This document shows, in pieces, positions 1-10,023 of a DNA stretch of 64,000 nucleotides. The translations under genes were made by a program, and so were the position numbers. Source of the DNA: Trachythela sp. YZ-2020 (taxonomy: Eukaryota > Cnidaria > Anthozoa > Malacalcyonacea > Clavulariidae); the NCBI GenBank assembly GCA_016169945.1, contig JADLSH010000217.1, forward strand, positions 372,001 to 436,000, read 5' to 3'. The notes beneath the pieces are model-generated. The model was given only the letters and a program-made list of their open reading frames with translations, did no database searches and had not been told where the DNA came from. The first letter of the stretch is position 1. Each line of letters begins with the position of its first letter.

Positions 1-1530
1 GTTCAGAATGTGGACCATCGCTTCGGTGTTGTAATTCCGCTTGTTGGATTGTGCAAATAGCGGATGCATGATCATCCATACAGCTTCTCGAGCAACACCA
101 TTCCCATGCTTTATTGCATTGATGTACATCTGTTGTAGTGGACCAAACAGAGTGAACATGTGGGAATAATACTGGAAATATGCATCTTGCTTACCGCCGC
201 TGATCCACTCTTTGAACTTCGAAAGCAGAATCGCATTATGATCTCCAGTTGACCTTTTACATTTCTTCAGCTCGTCATGATCTGGAAATGATGTTGACTT
301 CTGAAATTCAATACATGTAGCCATGCCAAATGCAACTGATGTATCACGGATTGCCTGTTCAATTCTGTTCAGATTCTGTTCCTGAAATTTCTTTTTTCCA
401 AAGATCTCTGGAACAATTTTTTGTCTCGAAAGGACATCTCGTAATATATGCATCAGGCCGCCAGGTGTCATTACTTTCTTGCATACTTCATACAAGTAAC
501 CCTTTGCATGCATGTCACCAGGAACTTCGGCACACCAACCATTGGTTCTGACCGTCCCTTTACCCCACGCAAAACGTTGTTGGTCCCCTGATCATCCACA
601 AACAAGGTCAGAGAGGATTTTCTTTCGTAATTGTATTCTTCATCCGTTTGGGATTCATCCATTTCGGACACTTTCTCTGGTTGTTGAAACTCTTCTGTGT
701 TTTGAACAGTTCCCCACAATTCAATGTTAGTAACCATTTCCTCTTTTAACTTTTCAGCCATAATTTCAGGAACTTCCAATTCCAACTTTCTGGCAATAAC
801 ATGAGGACTGGGGATTGATGGGGAAAAATGGTCATCAAACACAGCGATGTTCTAAGGAGATGGAAAACCTCTCGGGCCAAACTGCAGAGGTCGGTGGGAA
901 TCAACAGATTCGCATTTCAATCCCTTTACACAATGTCTCTTCCTACGTAAAAAGGGACATGGCACTAAATGTTTCGGGGTTTGGTTATTTGGATATGATG
1001 GCTTCTTAACTCTGGCAGTAGGATTTGTGTGATTTTGACAGGAGATCTCGCTTACACTAACGTTAGTGGAATTAAGATCATTCACATCATTAACTTCGAT
1101 ATCGACTTTTTTGACTTCAGTGGTTAGTGTGAGGGGAATAGGATCATTTGCTTGGTTGACTCCCTTTGTGTTATGAGCATTCTTAATGATCGAGTGGGCA
1201 GCCACTGTGGCAACTTTGTTATTAAACACCGGGTTTCCTCCTGGGAGTATGCTATTCTGTTTAGACCTATGTGTAGGGGTTTGCGGTCTTTTGTCTATGT
1301 TTGTAATAGTTTTACGAGATTTATTAGCTTTTATAAGTCCCGATCCTTCGTTATCAAGCACAATAATCGGCTCGTCGCTTAGTCTACTTTGGGAGTGGAT
1401 TATATCGCTGTCTATCTGAGTCATTACGGATTTCGAAGCAATTGTTGCAATTATTGTTTCGAAGCAATTGTTGCGTGCGTCGACATTTTCAATTGTTGTG
1501 TGCGTCGACAATTGTTGTGTGCGTCGACAA
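1..1530 (-). pseudogene. Unrecognised multi-domain protein gene, 3' part off-window, frameshifted
   Basis: Minus-strand reading runs from about 1511 down to the window edge in at least three successive frames. The first piece (1511-852, 219 aa) is Ser/Thr/Asn-rich and ends in a CCCH-like cluster (CPFLRRKRHC followed by C and H, spacing C-x8-C-x5-C-x5-H). The second piece (842-471) is acidic. From about 590 to base 1 a third frame stays open and includes GYLYEVCKKVMTPGG and AREAVWMIMHPLFAQ. The frame changes near 850 and 590 look like mutations, since no clear splice sites mark them. It resembles multicopy cnidarian proteins of unknown function often linked to mobile DNA, but that is memory, not a search. 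Function unknown. Confidence 0.5.
1431..1530. repeat. Short imperfect tandem repeat at the array edge
   Basis: A motif close to CAATTGTTGTGTGCGTCGA occurs three times (with earlier partial copies at 1438-1475), directly before the first tRNA-array sequence begins at about 1531. It marks the junction between the protein pseudogene and the tRNA array. Confidence 0.6.
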
Positions 1531-1631
1531 AGTTTCGAATTTCTTCAAAATATAGCACATTCAAGCGAACAAGGCAATATAAAATAAAAATATATTACAT
1601 AGCATCAGTCAACATATAATCCCAGAAAATG

Positions 1632-1716
1632 GGCATTGGAGGGATTCGAACCCACGCCATCGAAATGACTGGCACATGAAATCAGCGCCTTAGACCACGT
1701 CCTCGGCCACATTACC
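1632..1716 (-). pseudogene. tRNA-Leu-derived pseudogene, type A
   Basis: The body matches the Leu(AAG) gene of the same array (box B GGGTTCGAATCCC kept), but 4 extra bases split box A (GGCCGAG-GACG-TGG) and the anticodon stem has mismatches. The loop would read CAT. Confidence 0.75.
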
Positions 1717-1871
1717 TTTTCCTGTTAATCTACAGCATAAATGATTCCGGTTATTCTGTCTCTTTATTCAAAACTTCTTCATTTTTATGGTTAAATTAAT
1801 CGATAGTGAAAACTGAGGTTTTCAACACAGATAGAACAGGAAACATGAAAAGGAAATGCAAAAAAAGCCAA

Positions 1872-1969
1872 TGTCAGATGTGGGATTCGAACCCACGCCC
1901 ACAATTGTGGACCAGAATTCTTAATATCCATCTTAAGTCTGGCGCCTTTGACCGCTCGGCCAACCTGAC
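1872..1969 (-). tRNA. tRNA-Leu(TAA), intron-containing
   Basis: Acceptor GTCAGGT pairs with ATCTGAC through one G-T wobble. The anticodon loop CTTAAG is followed by a 14-base intron (ATGGATATTAAGAA) after position 37. There is a long variable arm with an ACAATTGT core and an intact T arm. A T-run (CTTTTTTT) follows the 3' end on the minus strand. Confidence 0.85.
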
Positions 1970-2090
1970 AAGCGGAAAAAGTTTTCAAAGAATTTAAAAA
2001 ACTGTATTCGTAATGACTGTGAACGACATCTGGGGGATGGGCAACTGTTAAAATTGATTATGGAGGTGTATATTGAACAAACTCTTGTCT

Positions 2091-2162
2091 GGTTCTGTGG
2101 TGTAATGGTTAGCACTTTGGACTTTGAATCCAAGGATCCGAGTTCAAGTCTCGGCAGAACCT
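2091..2162 (+). tRNA. tRNA-Gln(TTG)
   Basis: 72-base cloverleaf: acceptor GGTTCTG/CAGAACC, box A TGGTGTAATGG, anticodon loop CTTTGAA (TTG), box B AGTTCAAGTCT. It closely matches animal tRNA-Gln. Confidence 0.93.
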
Positions 2163-2380
2163 TGGGATAATCATGCACATGGATTTGCATATTTATACAG
2201 TGGATAAGATTCTTGCCTAAAATTTTACTAGGTATAAAACAATGCAGTGGTTGTTGACAGAAAGCCTTGCGTCACACTGGAGTTTCAATTTTTTCAAAAT
2301 ATAGCACATTCAAGCAAACAAGGCAATATATAATAAAAATATGTTACAAAGCATCAGTCAATATATAATCCCAGAAAATG

Positions 2381-2465
2381 GGCATTGGTGGGATTCGAAC
2401 CCACGCCATCGAAATGACTGGCACGTGAAATCAGCGCCTTAGACAACGTCCTCGGCCACACTACC
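2381..2465 (-). pseudogene. tRNA-Leu-derived pseudogene, type A in the D position
   Basis: It has the same split box A as other type A copies, and the loop would read CAC. It occupies the slot where later units carry type D, so this unit has a different history. Confidence 0.7.
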
Positions 2466-2599
2466 TTTTTCTGTTTTGGTTAGGGATAATCTATAGAATA
2501 TATAATACCGGTTATTCTGTCTCTTTATTCAAAGCCTCTTCATTTTCATGTTAAAATTACAGGATAATCTCGTGAACTTGGAACTTATTATGAAACACG

Positions 2600-2681
2600 T
2601 GGCAGCGGTGGGATTCGAACCCACGCCATCGAAATGACTGGTGCCTTAAACCAGCGCCTTAGACGACTCGGCCACGCTACC
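2600..2681 (-). tRNA. tRNA-Leu(AAG)
   Basis: 82 bases; acceptor GGTAGCG/CGCTGCC, anticodon stem CTGGT/ACCAG enclosing TTAAGGC, long variable arm, T arm GTGGG-TTCGAAT-CCCAC. It differs from other copies by one D-loop base. TTTT lies just beyond the 3' end. Confidence 0.9.
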
Positions 2682-2858
2682 ATTACCTGGAAGTTATTGG
2701 AATCCTAGCAAAATTTTCTAAAGAATATTTACTATTATATTATAAACGGCACTGTTTTCGGCAAAGACAAGTTGAATAAGAGTTGTATTTTACCCCGCAT
2801 GTAAACAGGGAGGAACAGGTATTCCAAATCAAGCATTCCAACCTTAAACAAAGATCGC

Positions 2859-2930
2859 TGTGTTGACCGGGAATCGAACCCAGATCTACTGCTTGGATGG
2901 CAACAATGCTAACCATTACACCATCGACGC
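2859..2930 (-). tRNA. tRNA-Gly(TCC), probably impaired
   Basis: The cloverleaf and boxes match the other Gly copies, but the anticodon loop is CATCCAA. The near-invariant T33 is A, and one acceptor G is A. It is likely non-functional. Confidence 0.65.
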
Positions 2931-3013
2931 ATCACACAAAATACTTTTGATCCCAATAGGTTTTCAACTCAGATAAAACAGGGAACATGAAAAGGAAATG
3001 CTAAAAAAGCCAA

Positions 3014-3110
3014 TGTCAGGTGTGGAATTCGAATCCACGCACGCAGTTGTGGACCAGAATTCTTAATATACATATAACTATGGCACTTTCGATCGCTCGT
3101 GCAACCTGAC
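3014..3110 (-). pseudogene. Degenerate tRNA-Leu, type G
   Basis: It aligns end to end with Leu(TAA), keeping the acceptor ends and variable arm. The D arm reads TGCACGAGCGATCG (GG lost) and the 5' anticodon strand no longer pairs. The T loop also has an extra mismatch here. Confidence 0.75.
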
Positions 3111-3232
3111 AAATAGAAAAAGGTTTGCAAACAATTCTCAAAAATCTATTCCAAATGACAGTGAACCACATCTGATGGATGGGCAACTGTTAAAATTGAT
3201 TACAGAGGTATATATTCAAGAAACTCTTGTCT

Positions 3233-3304
3233 GGTTCTATGGTGTAATGGTTAGCACTTTGGACTCTGAATCCAAGGATCCGAGTTCAAGTCTCGGTAGA
3301 ACCT
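3233..3304 (+). tRNA. tRNA-Gln(CTG)
   Basis: As Gln(TTG) but with acceptor GGTTCTA/TAGAACC and loop CTCTGAA, giving anticodon CTG. All conserved positions are intact. Confidence 0.92.
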
Positions 3305-3576
3305 TGGGATGGTCATGTGCATGGATTTTCATATTTACACAGAGGATATGATTCATGCATAAAATTTTACCAGGTATACAACAATGCAATGTGGTCACAA
3401 TATTTTTCATTTGGTAGTTGACAGAAAGCCTTGCATCACACTGGAGTTTCGAATTTCTTCAAAATATAGCACATTCAAACGAACAAGGCAATATATAATA
3501 AAAATATATTACAAAGCATCAGTCAATATATAATCCCAGCCATCGAAATGAATGGTATATGAAATCAGCGCCTTAA

Positions 3577-4323
3577 GCCCGGCGCACACTAGTGCAAGTT
3601 GTACGCACAGATGTCATTCGTGACCAATTACGTGCGACGAAAATCCTAGTGTGCGGGGAAAATATACAGGATTTTTGTCACTCGTGATAAATGAACAAAT
3701 ATCAAACGTGTTTGATATTTTCTGTCATTCGTGACAAAAATTCCTCGCAGCAAAGAAGTGCGCATGCGTGTTATTTCCCAAAACAACATGGCGGATAGTG
3801 AACAAATACTTGCAGCTAGCGATAGGAATTGCGGCGGGCATTTGCCTGACTATAGTTAAGTCAAATACTTATAAAATAAACCTTTCCCACCTCCAACCCT
3901 TAACCTAACCCTAACCAGAAATGTCTGAAAAGGAATTTTGGGGTTAAAACAAGTCGGAAAAAATTATTTGAAAGAAAATAATTTAAGTGAGAAAAAGTTT
4001 TGCTGGATTGACCGGGCTTGAACAGCCGCTCTAAGAAACTGTAGCCAGCGCACGCCCTAAACCACTACGCCACCGACTAGCTCGCTGAATGCAATTGCAA
4101 TAAACCACTATATATAATGCTAAACATACATTCTTTGCTGCGAGGAATTTTTGTCACGAATGACAGAAAATATCAAACACGTTTGATATTTGTTGTTCAC
4201 ACTATATTGACTTAGTGACGAGGACAAATCCTGTATATTTTCCCCGCACACTAGGATTTTCGTCGCACGTAATTGGTCACGAATGACATCTGTGCGTACA
4301 ACTTGCACTAGTGTGCGCCGGGC
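3577..4323. mobile_element. piggyBac-like foldback MITE with TTAA target duplication
   Basis: A 747-bp element bounded by TTAA on both sides (3573-3576 and 4324-4327). The termini are inverted repeats starting GCCCGGCGCACACTAGTG and extend about 175 bp with gaps. There is no transposase. The TTAA duplication and CCCGG-type ends fit a non-autonomous piggyBac-like element; superfamily assignment is inference. Confidence 0.85.
4009..4079 (-). pseudogene. tRNA-like sequence carried inside the MITE
   Basis: On the minus strand a box A match (TGGCGTAGTGG) is followed about 40 bases later by a box B-like CTGTTCAAGCCCG, then GGTCAATCC. It is unrelated to the array's Leu, Gln or Gly. It could be a SINE head or a captured tRNA pseudogene; no credible anticodon arm is visible. 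Confidence 0.45.
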
Positions 4324-4506
4324 TTAAGACCACGTCCTCGGCCACATTACCTTTTCCTGTTAATCTACAGCATAAATGATTCCGGTTATTCTGTCTCTTT
4401 ATTCAAAACTTCTTCATTTTTATGGTTAAATTAATGGATAGTGAAAACTGAGGTTTTCAACACAGATAGAACAGGAAACATGAAAAGGAAATGCAAAATA
4501 AGCCAA

Positions 4507-4604
4507 TGTCAGATGTGGGATTCGAACCCACGCCCACAATTGTGGACCAGAATTCTTAATATCCATCTTATGTCTGACGCCTTAGACCGCTCGGCCAACC
4601 TGAC
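4507..4604 (-). pseudogene. tRNA-Leu(TAA) copy with altered anticodon arm
   Basis: The loop reads CATAAG, so T33 is A. A further substitution breaks the anticodon stem (GTCAGA). The other arms are intact. Confidence 0.65.
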
Positions 4605-4724
4605 AAACGGAAAAAGCTTTCAAAGAATTTAAAAAAATGTATTCGTAATGACTGTGAACGACATTGGGGGATGGGCAACTGTTAAAATTGATCATAGAGG
4701 TGTATATTGAACAAACTCTTGTCT

Positions 4725-4789
4725 GGTTCTGTGGTGTAATGGTTAGCACTTTGGACTTTGAATCCAACGATCCGAGTTCAAGTCTCAGC
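4725..4789 (+). pseudogene. tRNA-Gln(TTG), 3' truncated by a LINE
   Basis: It is intact to the T loop (AGTTCAAGTCTC) and then runs straight into reverse-transcriptase coding sequence, losing the 3' acceptor strand. Confidence 0.85.
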
Positions 4790-4810
4790 TTTTGTGCTTT
4801 TTGCATGACG

Positions 4811-6044
4811 TCGGAACAACTTTGGACAAGGGTTTTCAGACAGATATTGTTTATCTTGACTTTTCGAAAGCCTTTGACAGTGTCAATCACATTTTACTCA
4901 TCAATAAAATGAGGTGTCACGGCATCGACGGCAGCCTTCTCCAGTGGCTTTCCAGTTACCTTACAGACAGAACCCAGAGAACTGTAGTTGGCGGTGCTCT
5001 ATCTAGACCTCTTCCAGTATTGTCAGGCGTACCACAAAGCTCCATTCTGGGACCACTTTTGTGCGTAGTCTTTGTCAATGAGTTACCTGCATCTGTTTCA
5101 GATAACTGTTCAACTCTTCTTTATGCTAATGATACCAAGTGTTACCGCATTATTAAACAACCTAGTGATACACAGAAGCTATAAAATGGTCTTGACTTCT
5201 TATACCATTGGGCCTTGGTATCACGGTTGAAATTCAACGTTTCAAAATGTGAGTGTCTCACAGTGACAAGAAAAAGATATCCTGTAGAGAGAGCCTATGA
5301 TTTGGGTAATTACCCTTTAAATAACTCAGTTCGTCGTAGGATCTTGGTTTGATTATTAATAGGACGATGACATGGAAAGAACATAGTTCAAAGACGGTTA
5401 GCAAAGCAAATTCAATGTTGGAACTCCTTAAACGCTGTTCTGGTAAATATTTTTCTGTCCCAGCCAAGAGACTTTTATACTTGGCACTGGTACGCTCTCA
5501 TCTTGATTACGCCAGTGAGGCTTGGTCTGGGAAATCTATAGAAGTGATTCGTTCTGTTGAAAGTGTTCAAAGAAGAGCGACAAATTATGTTCTTGGTTAC
5601 TCCAACACTTTATCATGCAGGGAACGGCTGATTAAGACTAACCACTTGCCAGTTTGTTACTGGCATGAGATTAAAAATTTACTGTTTTTGCGTGGCTGCA
5701 TCAATGGAAAATACAACATTAATGTTAATAATTATGTACGTTTTACTTCATGTAACCGTTTGAGGAACTCTTGTGACTTTAACTTTTTGGTACCAAGGAG
5801 TAGAACCAAACATTTTGAATTAAGTTTTTTTATTAGGACTTGTAGGTTGTGGAACAATCTTCCGACAGATGTAAAGTCAATTCTTTCATCTAACACTTTT
5901 AAGAATTTATTGACAGCCAGATACTTTGCCGCTCTGAACTGTAATTTCGACGTTAAAATAATAATTCGCTCATGGTGCTCAGTTTGTTTTAAATGCAACT
6001 CTCTAACAGATCTAGTTGCAGATGATTTTAAGATCAGTTGCTAA
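4811..6044 (+). pseudogene. LINE reverse transcriptase, degenerate
   Basis: Only palm motifs onward remain, since the endonuclease and fingers are absent. The YAND substitution at the catalytic site, a stop at 5184 and a frame change before 5349 make it inactive. The C-terminal part (WKEHSSKTVSKANSMLELLKR and downstream) is typical of jockey/CR1-type ORF2 tails. Confidence 0.75.
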
Positions 6045-6137
6045 AATGATGCTAAGTTATTGTAAAAATATTTAAGTATATTAGTTAGGCTATTAATACT
6101 ACTAATAATTTTGTTTTCATTTAAGGGCATGGTGAGA

Positions 6138-6735
6138 TTGGGAGGATACCCTCTCTCCTCCGCAGAGGCTTACATGAAGTTTCTAGTGAGGGAAAAGTGA
6201 GCGTGCAGGGAGTGATGGGAAGAGCGAAATAAAAGTAGCCTCTGCCAGTTAATGTAATAAATATGGCGGTTCGATATCAACCTTCGAGGGTGTTAAGAGA
6301 TGTTTTCCACTTTCCTTTTCAGGCGTACTTGACTCTCCTGGAGTGAATCCAACATTAATATCTTCTTCTGTCAATTTGCACCGAAAAATAGCGAGAAATT
6401 GCAAATGAATATGGATATGTTGACTGAAAATATCCTCTAAATTGCAAAATTTCTTTATAAAAATGACTCCACTGACCTTCGATACTCAGATTATGAAGAT
6501 TTATTTCAATTTCTACCACATTTCCGTCCATTTCAGGTTTAAAAAGATGTCAAAGCAGTCAAACAAAAGGTTTGGTTCGAAAACCATACTTTTTTGCATT
6601 ATCTGGCAGAGCCTTCTTTTCTTCATTTCAATCTTCCCATCACTCCCCGCGCGCTCACTTTTATTCAGGAAACTTCATGTAAGTTATTTGTAAATACTTA
6701 AGGAGGCTCTGCGGAGGAGAGAGGAGGATACCTAG
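6138..6735. mobile_element. Foldback MITE in the LINE 3' UTR
   Basis: The ends are inverted copies sharing CTCTCTCCTCCGCAGAG, TTACATGAAGTTTC and GGGAGTGATGGGAAGA, so the terminal repeats span roughly 130 bp each with gaps. No coding capacity. Exact ends and target duplication are uncertain. A related CTCCTTTCTCCGCAG/AACATGAAGT stretch occurs at about 43110-43145. Confidence 0.65.
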
Positions 6736-6800
6736 GTTAGGGTTTCACCCTATTGTATTCTCCCTTGTTGTACTCTTTTTATTTAATTATTTTATACATA

Positions 6801-6836
6801 TATCTATGGCGCTTTCGATCGCTCGTGCAACCTGAC
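6801..6836 (-). pseudogene. Type G tRNA-Leu fragment
   Basis: Only the 5' half (acceptor and D arm) survives next to the LINE 3' end. Confidence 0.7.
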
Positions 6837-7038
6837 AAGTAGAAAAAGGTTTACAAACAATTCTCAGAGATATATTCCTTACCTTTTTCTGTTAATCTAC
6901 AGCATAAATGATACCGGTTATTCTGTCTCTTTATTCAAAACTTCTTCATTTTCATGGTTAAATTACAGGATAATGAAAACTGAGGTTTACAACACATATA
7001 GAACAGGAAAACTGAAAAGGAAATGCAAAAAAAGCCAA

Positions 7039-7137
7039 TGTCAGGTGTGGGATTCGAACCCACGCCCACAATTGTGGACCAGAATTCTAAATATTCCATC
7101 TTAAGTCTGGCGCCTTTGACCGCTCGGCCAACCTGAC
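7039..7137 (-). tRNA. tRNA-Leu(TAA), intron-containing
   Basis: Acceptor GTCAGGT/ACCTGAC, anticodon TAA, and a slightly diverged intron one base longer than the usual 14. The other arms are intact. Confidence 0.83.
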
Positions 7138-7258
7138 AAGCGGAAAAAGCTTTCAAAGAATTTTAAAAAATGTATTCGTAATGACTGTGAACGACATCTG
7201 GGGGATGGGCAACTGTTAAAATTGATCATAGAGGTGTATATTGAACAAACTCTTGTCT

Positions 7259-7330
7259 GGTTCTGTGGTGTAATGGTTAGCACATTGGACTTTGAATCCA
7301 AGGATCCGAGTTCAAGTCTCGGTAGAACCT
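7259..7330 (+). tRNA. tRNA-Gln(TTG)
   Basis: 72 bases. One anticodon-stem change (CATTGG) and a G-T wobble in the acceptor; boxes A and B intact. Confidence 0.85.
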
Positions 7331-7568
7331 TGGGATAATCATGCACCTAGATTTGCATATTTACACAGAGGATAAGATTCTTGCCTAAAATTTTACTATA
7401 TAAAACAATGCAATGTGGTCAGAATATTTTTCTAATGGTAGTTGACAGAAAGCCTTGCATCACACTGGAGTTTCAAATTTTTCAAAATATAGCACGTTCA
7501 AGCAAACAAGGCAATATATAATAAAAATATGTTACAAAGCAGCAGTCAATATATAATCCCAGAAAATG

Positions 7569-7653
7569 GGCTTTGGCCGGTTACGTACCCACGCCATCGA
7601 AATGACTGGTATCTGAAATTAGCGCCTTGGGCCACGTACTCGACCACATTACC
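7569..7653 (-). pseudogene. tRNA-Leu-derived pseudogene, type D
   Basis: A diverged paralogue of type A: the D arm reads TGGTCGAGTACGTGGCCC with extra bases, the T loop has GTACGAA, and the anticodon stem is mismatched. The loop would read CAG. Confidence 0.7.
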
Positions 7654-7787
7654 TTGTTCTGTTTTAGTTCGGGATAATCTAAAGCATAAATGATGCGGGT
7701 TATTCTGACTCTTTATTCAAAGCCTCTTCATTTTCATGGCAAAATTACAGGATCATCTCGTGAACTTGGAACTTAATATAAAACACG

Positions 7788-7869
7788 TGGCAGCGATGGG
7801 ATTCGAACCCACGCCATCGAAATGACTGGTGCCTTAAACCAGCGCCTTAGACCACTCGGCCACGCTACC
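7788..7869 (-). tRNA. tRNA-Leu(AAG)
   Basis: 82 bases, with one G-T wobble in the T stem (CCCAT); otherwise identical to the array consensus. Confidence 0.88.
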
Positions 7870-8046
7870 ATTAGCTGGAAGTTATTGGAATCCTAGCAAA
7901 ACTTTCTAAAGAATAACTACTCTTATATTGTAAACGGCACTGTTTTCGGGAAAGACAAGTTGAATAAGAGTTGCATTTTACCACACATGTAAAAAGAGAG
8001 GAACAGATATTCTAAATCAAGCATTCCAACCTTAAACAAAGATCGC

Positions 8047-8118
8047 TGCGTTTATGGGGAATCGAACCCAGATCTACTGCTTGGAAGGCAACAATGCTAA
8101 CCATTACTCCATCAACGC
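8047..8118 (-). pseudogene. tRNA-Gly(TCC) copy with damaged T arm
   Basis: The 3' T-stem and acceptor side read TTTATGGGGA instead of TTGACCGGGA, so the T stem and acceptor junction do not pair. Confidence 0.7.
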
Positions 8119-8201
8119 ATCATACAAAATATTTATGATCCCAATAGGTTTTCAACTCAGATAAAACAGGCAACATGAAAAGGAAATGGGAAGAAAGCCA
8201 A

Positions 8202-8298
8202 TGTCAGGTGTGGAATTCGAACCCACGCCCACAATTGTGGACCAGAATTCTTAATATACATATAACTATGGCGCTTTCGATCGCTCGTGCAACCTGAC
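8202..8298 (-). pseudogene. Degenerate tRNA-Leu, type G
   Basis: Standard type G sequence; the variable arm retains ACAATTGT as in Leu(TAA). Confidence 0.75.
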
Positions 8299-8420
8299 AA
8301 GTAGGAAAAGGTTTCCAAGCAATTCTCAAAAATATATTCCTAATGACAGTGAACCACATCTGGTGGATGGGCAACTATTAAAGTTGATTACAGAGGTATA
8401 TATTCCACAAACCCTTGTCT

Positions 8421-8492
8421 GGTTCTATGGTGTAATGGTTAGCGCTTTGGACTCTGAATCCAAGGATCCGAGTTCAAGTTTCGGTAGAACCT
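8421..8492 (+). tRNA. tRNA-Gln(CTG)
   Basis: 72 bases, with two substitutions relative to the consensus (D loop AGCGC and T stem GTTTCGG). Confidence 0.8.
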
Positions 8493-8748
8493 TGGGGTGA
8501 TCATGTGCATGGATTTTCTTATTTACACAGAGGATATGATTCATGCCTAAAAGTTTACTAGATATCCCACAATGGAATGTGGTCGCAATATTTTTCTTAT
8601 GGTTGTCAACAGAGACTTGTATAACGGTGGAGTTTCGAATTTCTTCAAAATATAGCACATTCAAGCGAACAAGGCAATACATAATAAAAATATATTACAA
8701 AGCATCAGTCAATATATAATCCCAGAAAATGGGCATTGGAGGGATTCG

Positions 8749-10023
8749 ATGTTGGTCGCTCTTTCCGGAGATATTGAAGTAAACCCTGGCTACCATCATG
8801 TTGAAGACCTTAAGGATATTAAAGGCTTAAAGATAGCTCATCTAAATGTGCAAAGTGTCAGGAATAAGGTCGATTTACTTCGCCTTGAGGTAACTAATGA
8901 TAAATTGTTTGACATTCTCACTTTATCCGAAACCTGGCTGAATGACTCTATTTTGGACACTGAAATTCAAATGCCTGGTTATTATGTTATTCGTAAAGAC
9001 AGATCTGGAAATAGGCTTGGTGGTGGCACGATTGTTTACATTCGTGATGGGTTGCCTTTTAGTATTTGCAATGACCTGAACACTGATGATAATGAATGCC
9101 TTTGGATTCAAATTTCTCGGCCCAAATGCAAGCCTATATTTCTTTGTAGTGTTTACAGACCACCGAACTCTGATTTGGTGAGGTTTATTTCCTCTATAAA
9201 GAACAGTATGGCAAATATTGGCCCCAAGAACTGTGATATAGTATTGCTTGGTGATTTTAACGTAGACTTTACTCCGGTTAAAGGGAAATCAAATCCCGCG
9301 GAATTTGCAAGATCGATGGGTCTAAACCAATTAATTAAAGAAGCTACTAGGGTCACTGACTCGTCACAAACAATGTTTGACTTAATCTTTGTAAACAATG
9401 AGCATCGTTTTGTTGCAGATGGAGTTATACCCTTAACGATTAGCGACCATTCATTGATCTATTGTAGTCTGAAAGTGGGCGCGCCAAAAGGGACCCCTAG
9501 AACAATAGAATATCGTTCATACAAATCCTACTATCGTGTCTCCTTTGTACAAGATTTAAAAAACATTCCATGGCACTTAGTCGCGGACGAAGATGACATT
9601 AATGATGCAGTCTCCACTTGGAATGCTTTGTTTCTGGATGTAGCAAACAACCATGCGCCAATTAAGAAACAACGCGTAAATGGAATAAATTCACCCTGGA
9701 TGACTTCCGAAATCGGTGATTTAATGCGTGAACGCGATTATTATCATCGAAAGGCACGGAAATCAGGCTATCCTGATCACTGGCAATCATATAAAAACTT
9801 TCGGAACCTTGTGAATAAAGAAATTAAAGCTAGCAAGTCGAAATATTACATCAATTTGATCGAGGAAAGTAAAGGTGACCTCAAGAAGCTATGGAATGCT
9901 GTTAACGAAGCATCTTCTAGGAAATGTCAATCGTCCAACCCAACCTGCATTATCTCGGACGGAGTTGAATATTCAAACAATAAATCGATTGCTTCTATTT
10001 TGAACAAACATTTCGCTACATAG
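8749..10023 (+). pseudogene. LINE ORF2 N-terminal part: 2A-like motif and AP endonuclease
   Basis: Residues 7-15 read GDIEVNPGY, close to the 2A/CHYSEL consensus D-x-E-x-N-P-G-P that some CR1/L2-type LINEs carry just before the endonuclease. The final Pro is Tyr here, which should abolish recoding. Endonuclease motifs in order: LNVQSVRNK, LSETWL, IRKDRSG...GGGTIVYIR, SVYRPPNS, LLGDFNVDF, DLIFVN and ISDHSLIYC, so the catalytic Asn/Glu/Asp/His set looks complete. The ATG at 8749 borrows its A from the tRNA. The frame stops at 10023, with RT sequence continuing in another frame. Confidence 0.85.

Larger units (their letters stand above)
3540..4351 (-). pseudogene. Type A tRNA-Leu pseudogene split by a MITE
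   Basis: Only 3540-3576 and 4328-4351 remain. The T-arm side is deleted, and the foldback element 3577-4323 sits in the former TTAA of the D/anticodon region. Confidence 0.7.
4786..6800 (+). mobile_element. 5'-truncated LINE fragment (Jockey/CR1-group RT)
   Basis: The first readable frame (4792-5184) has the RT motifs [14 protein letters not shown] and [12 protein letters not shown], but the catalytic box reads YAND rather than YADD. After a frame break the C-terminal region follows (5349-6044) with CRLWNNLPTDVKS. An AT-rich 3' UTR is interrupted by the foldback element at about 6138-6735. At about 6800 the sequence returns to the array, but at a type G locus, so array sequence between C and G is missing. 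Confidence 0.8.

Noticed and set aside
3880..3915. Short CCTAACCCTAACC stretch as a telomere or internal telomeric repeat
   Set aside because: Only about two units, inside a MITE.
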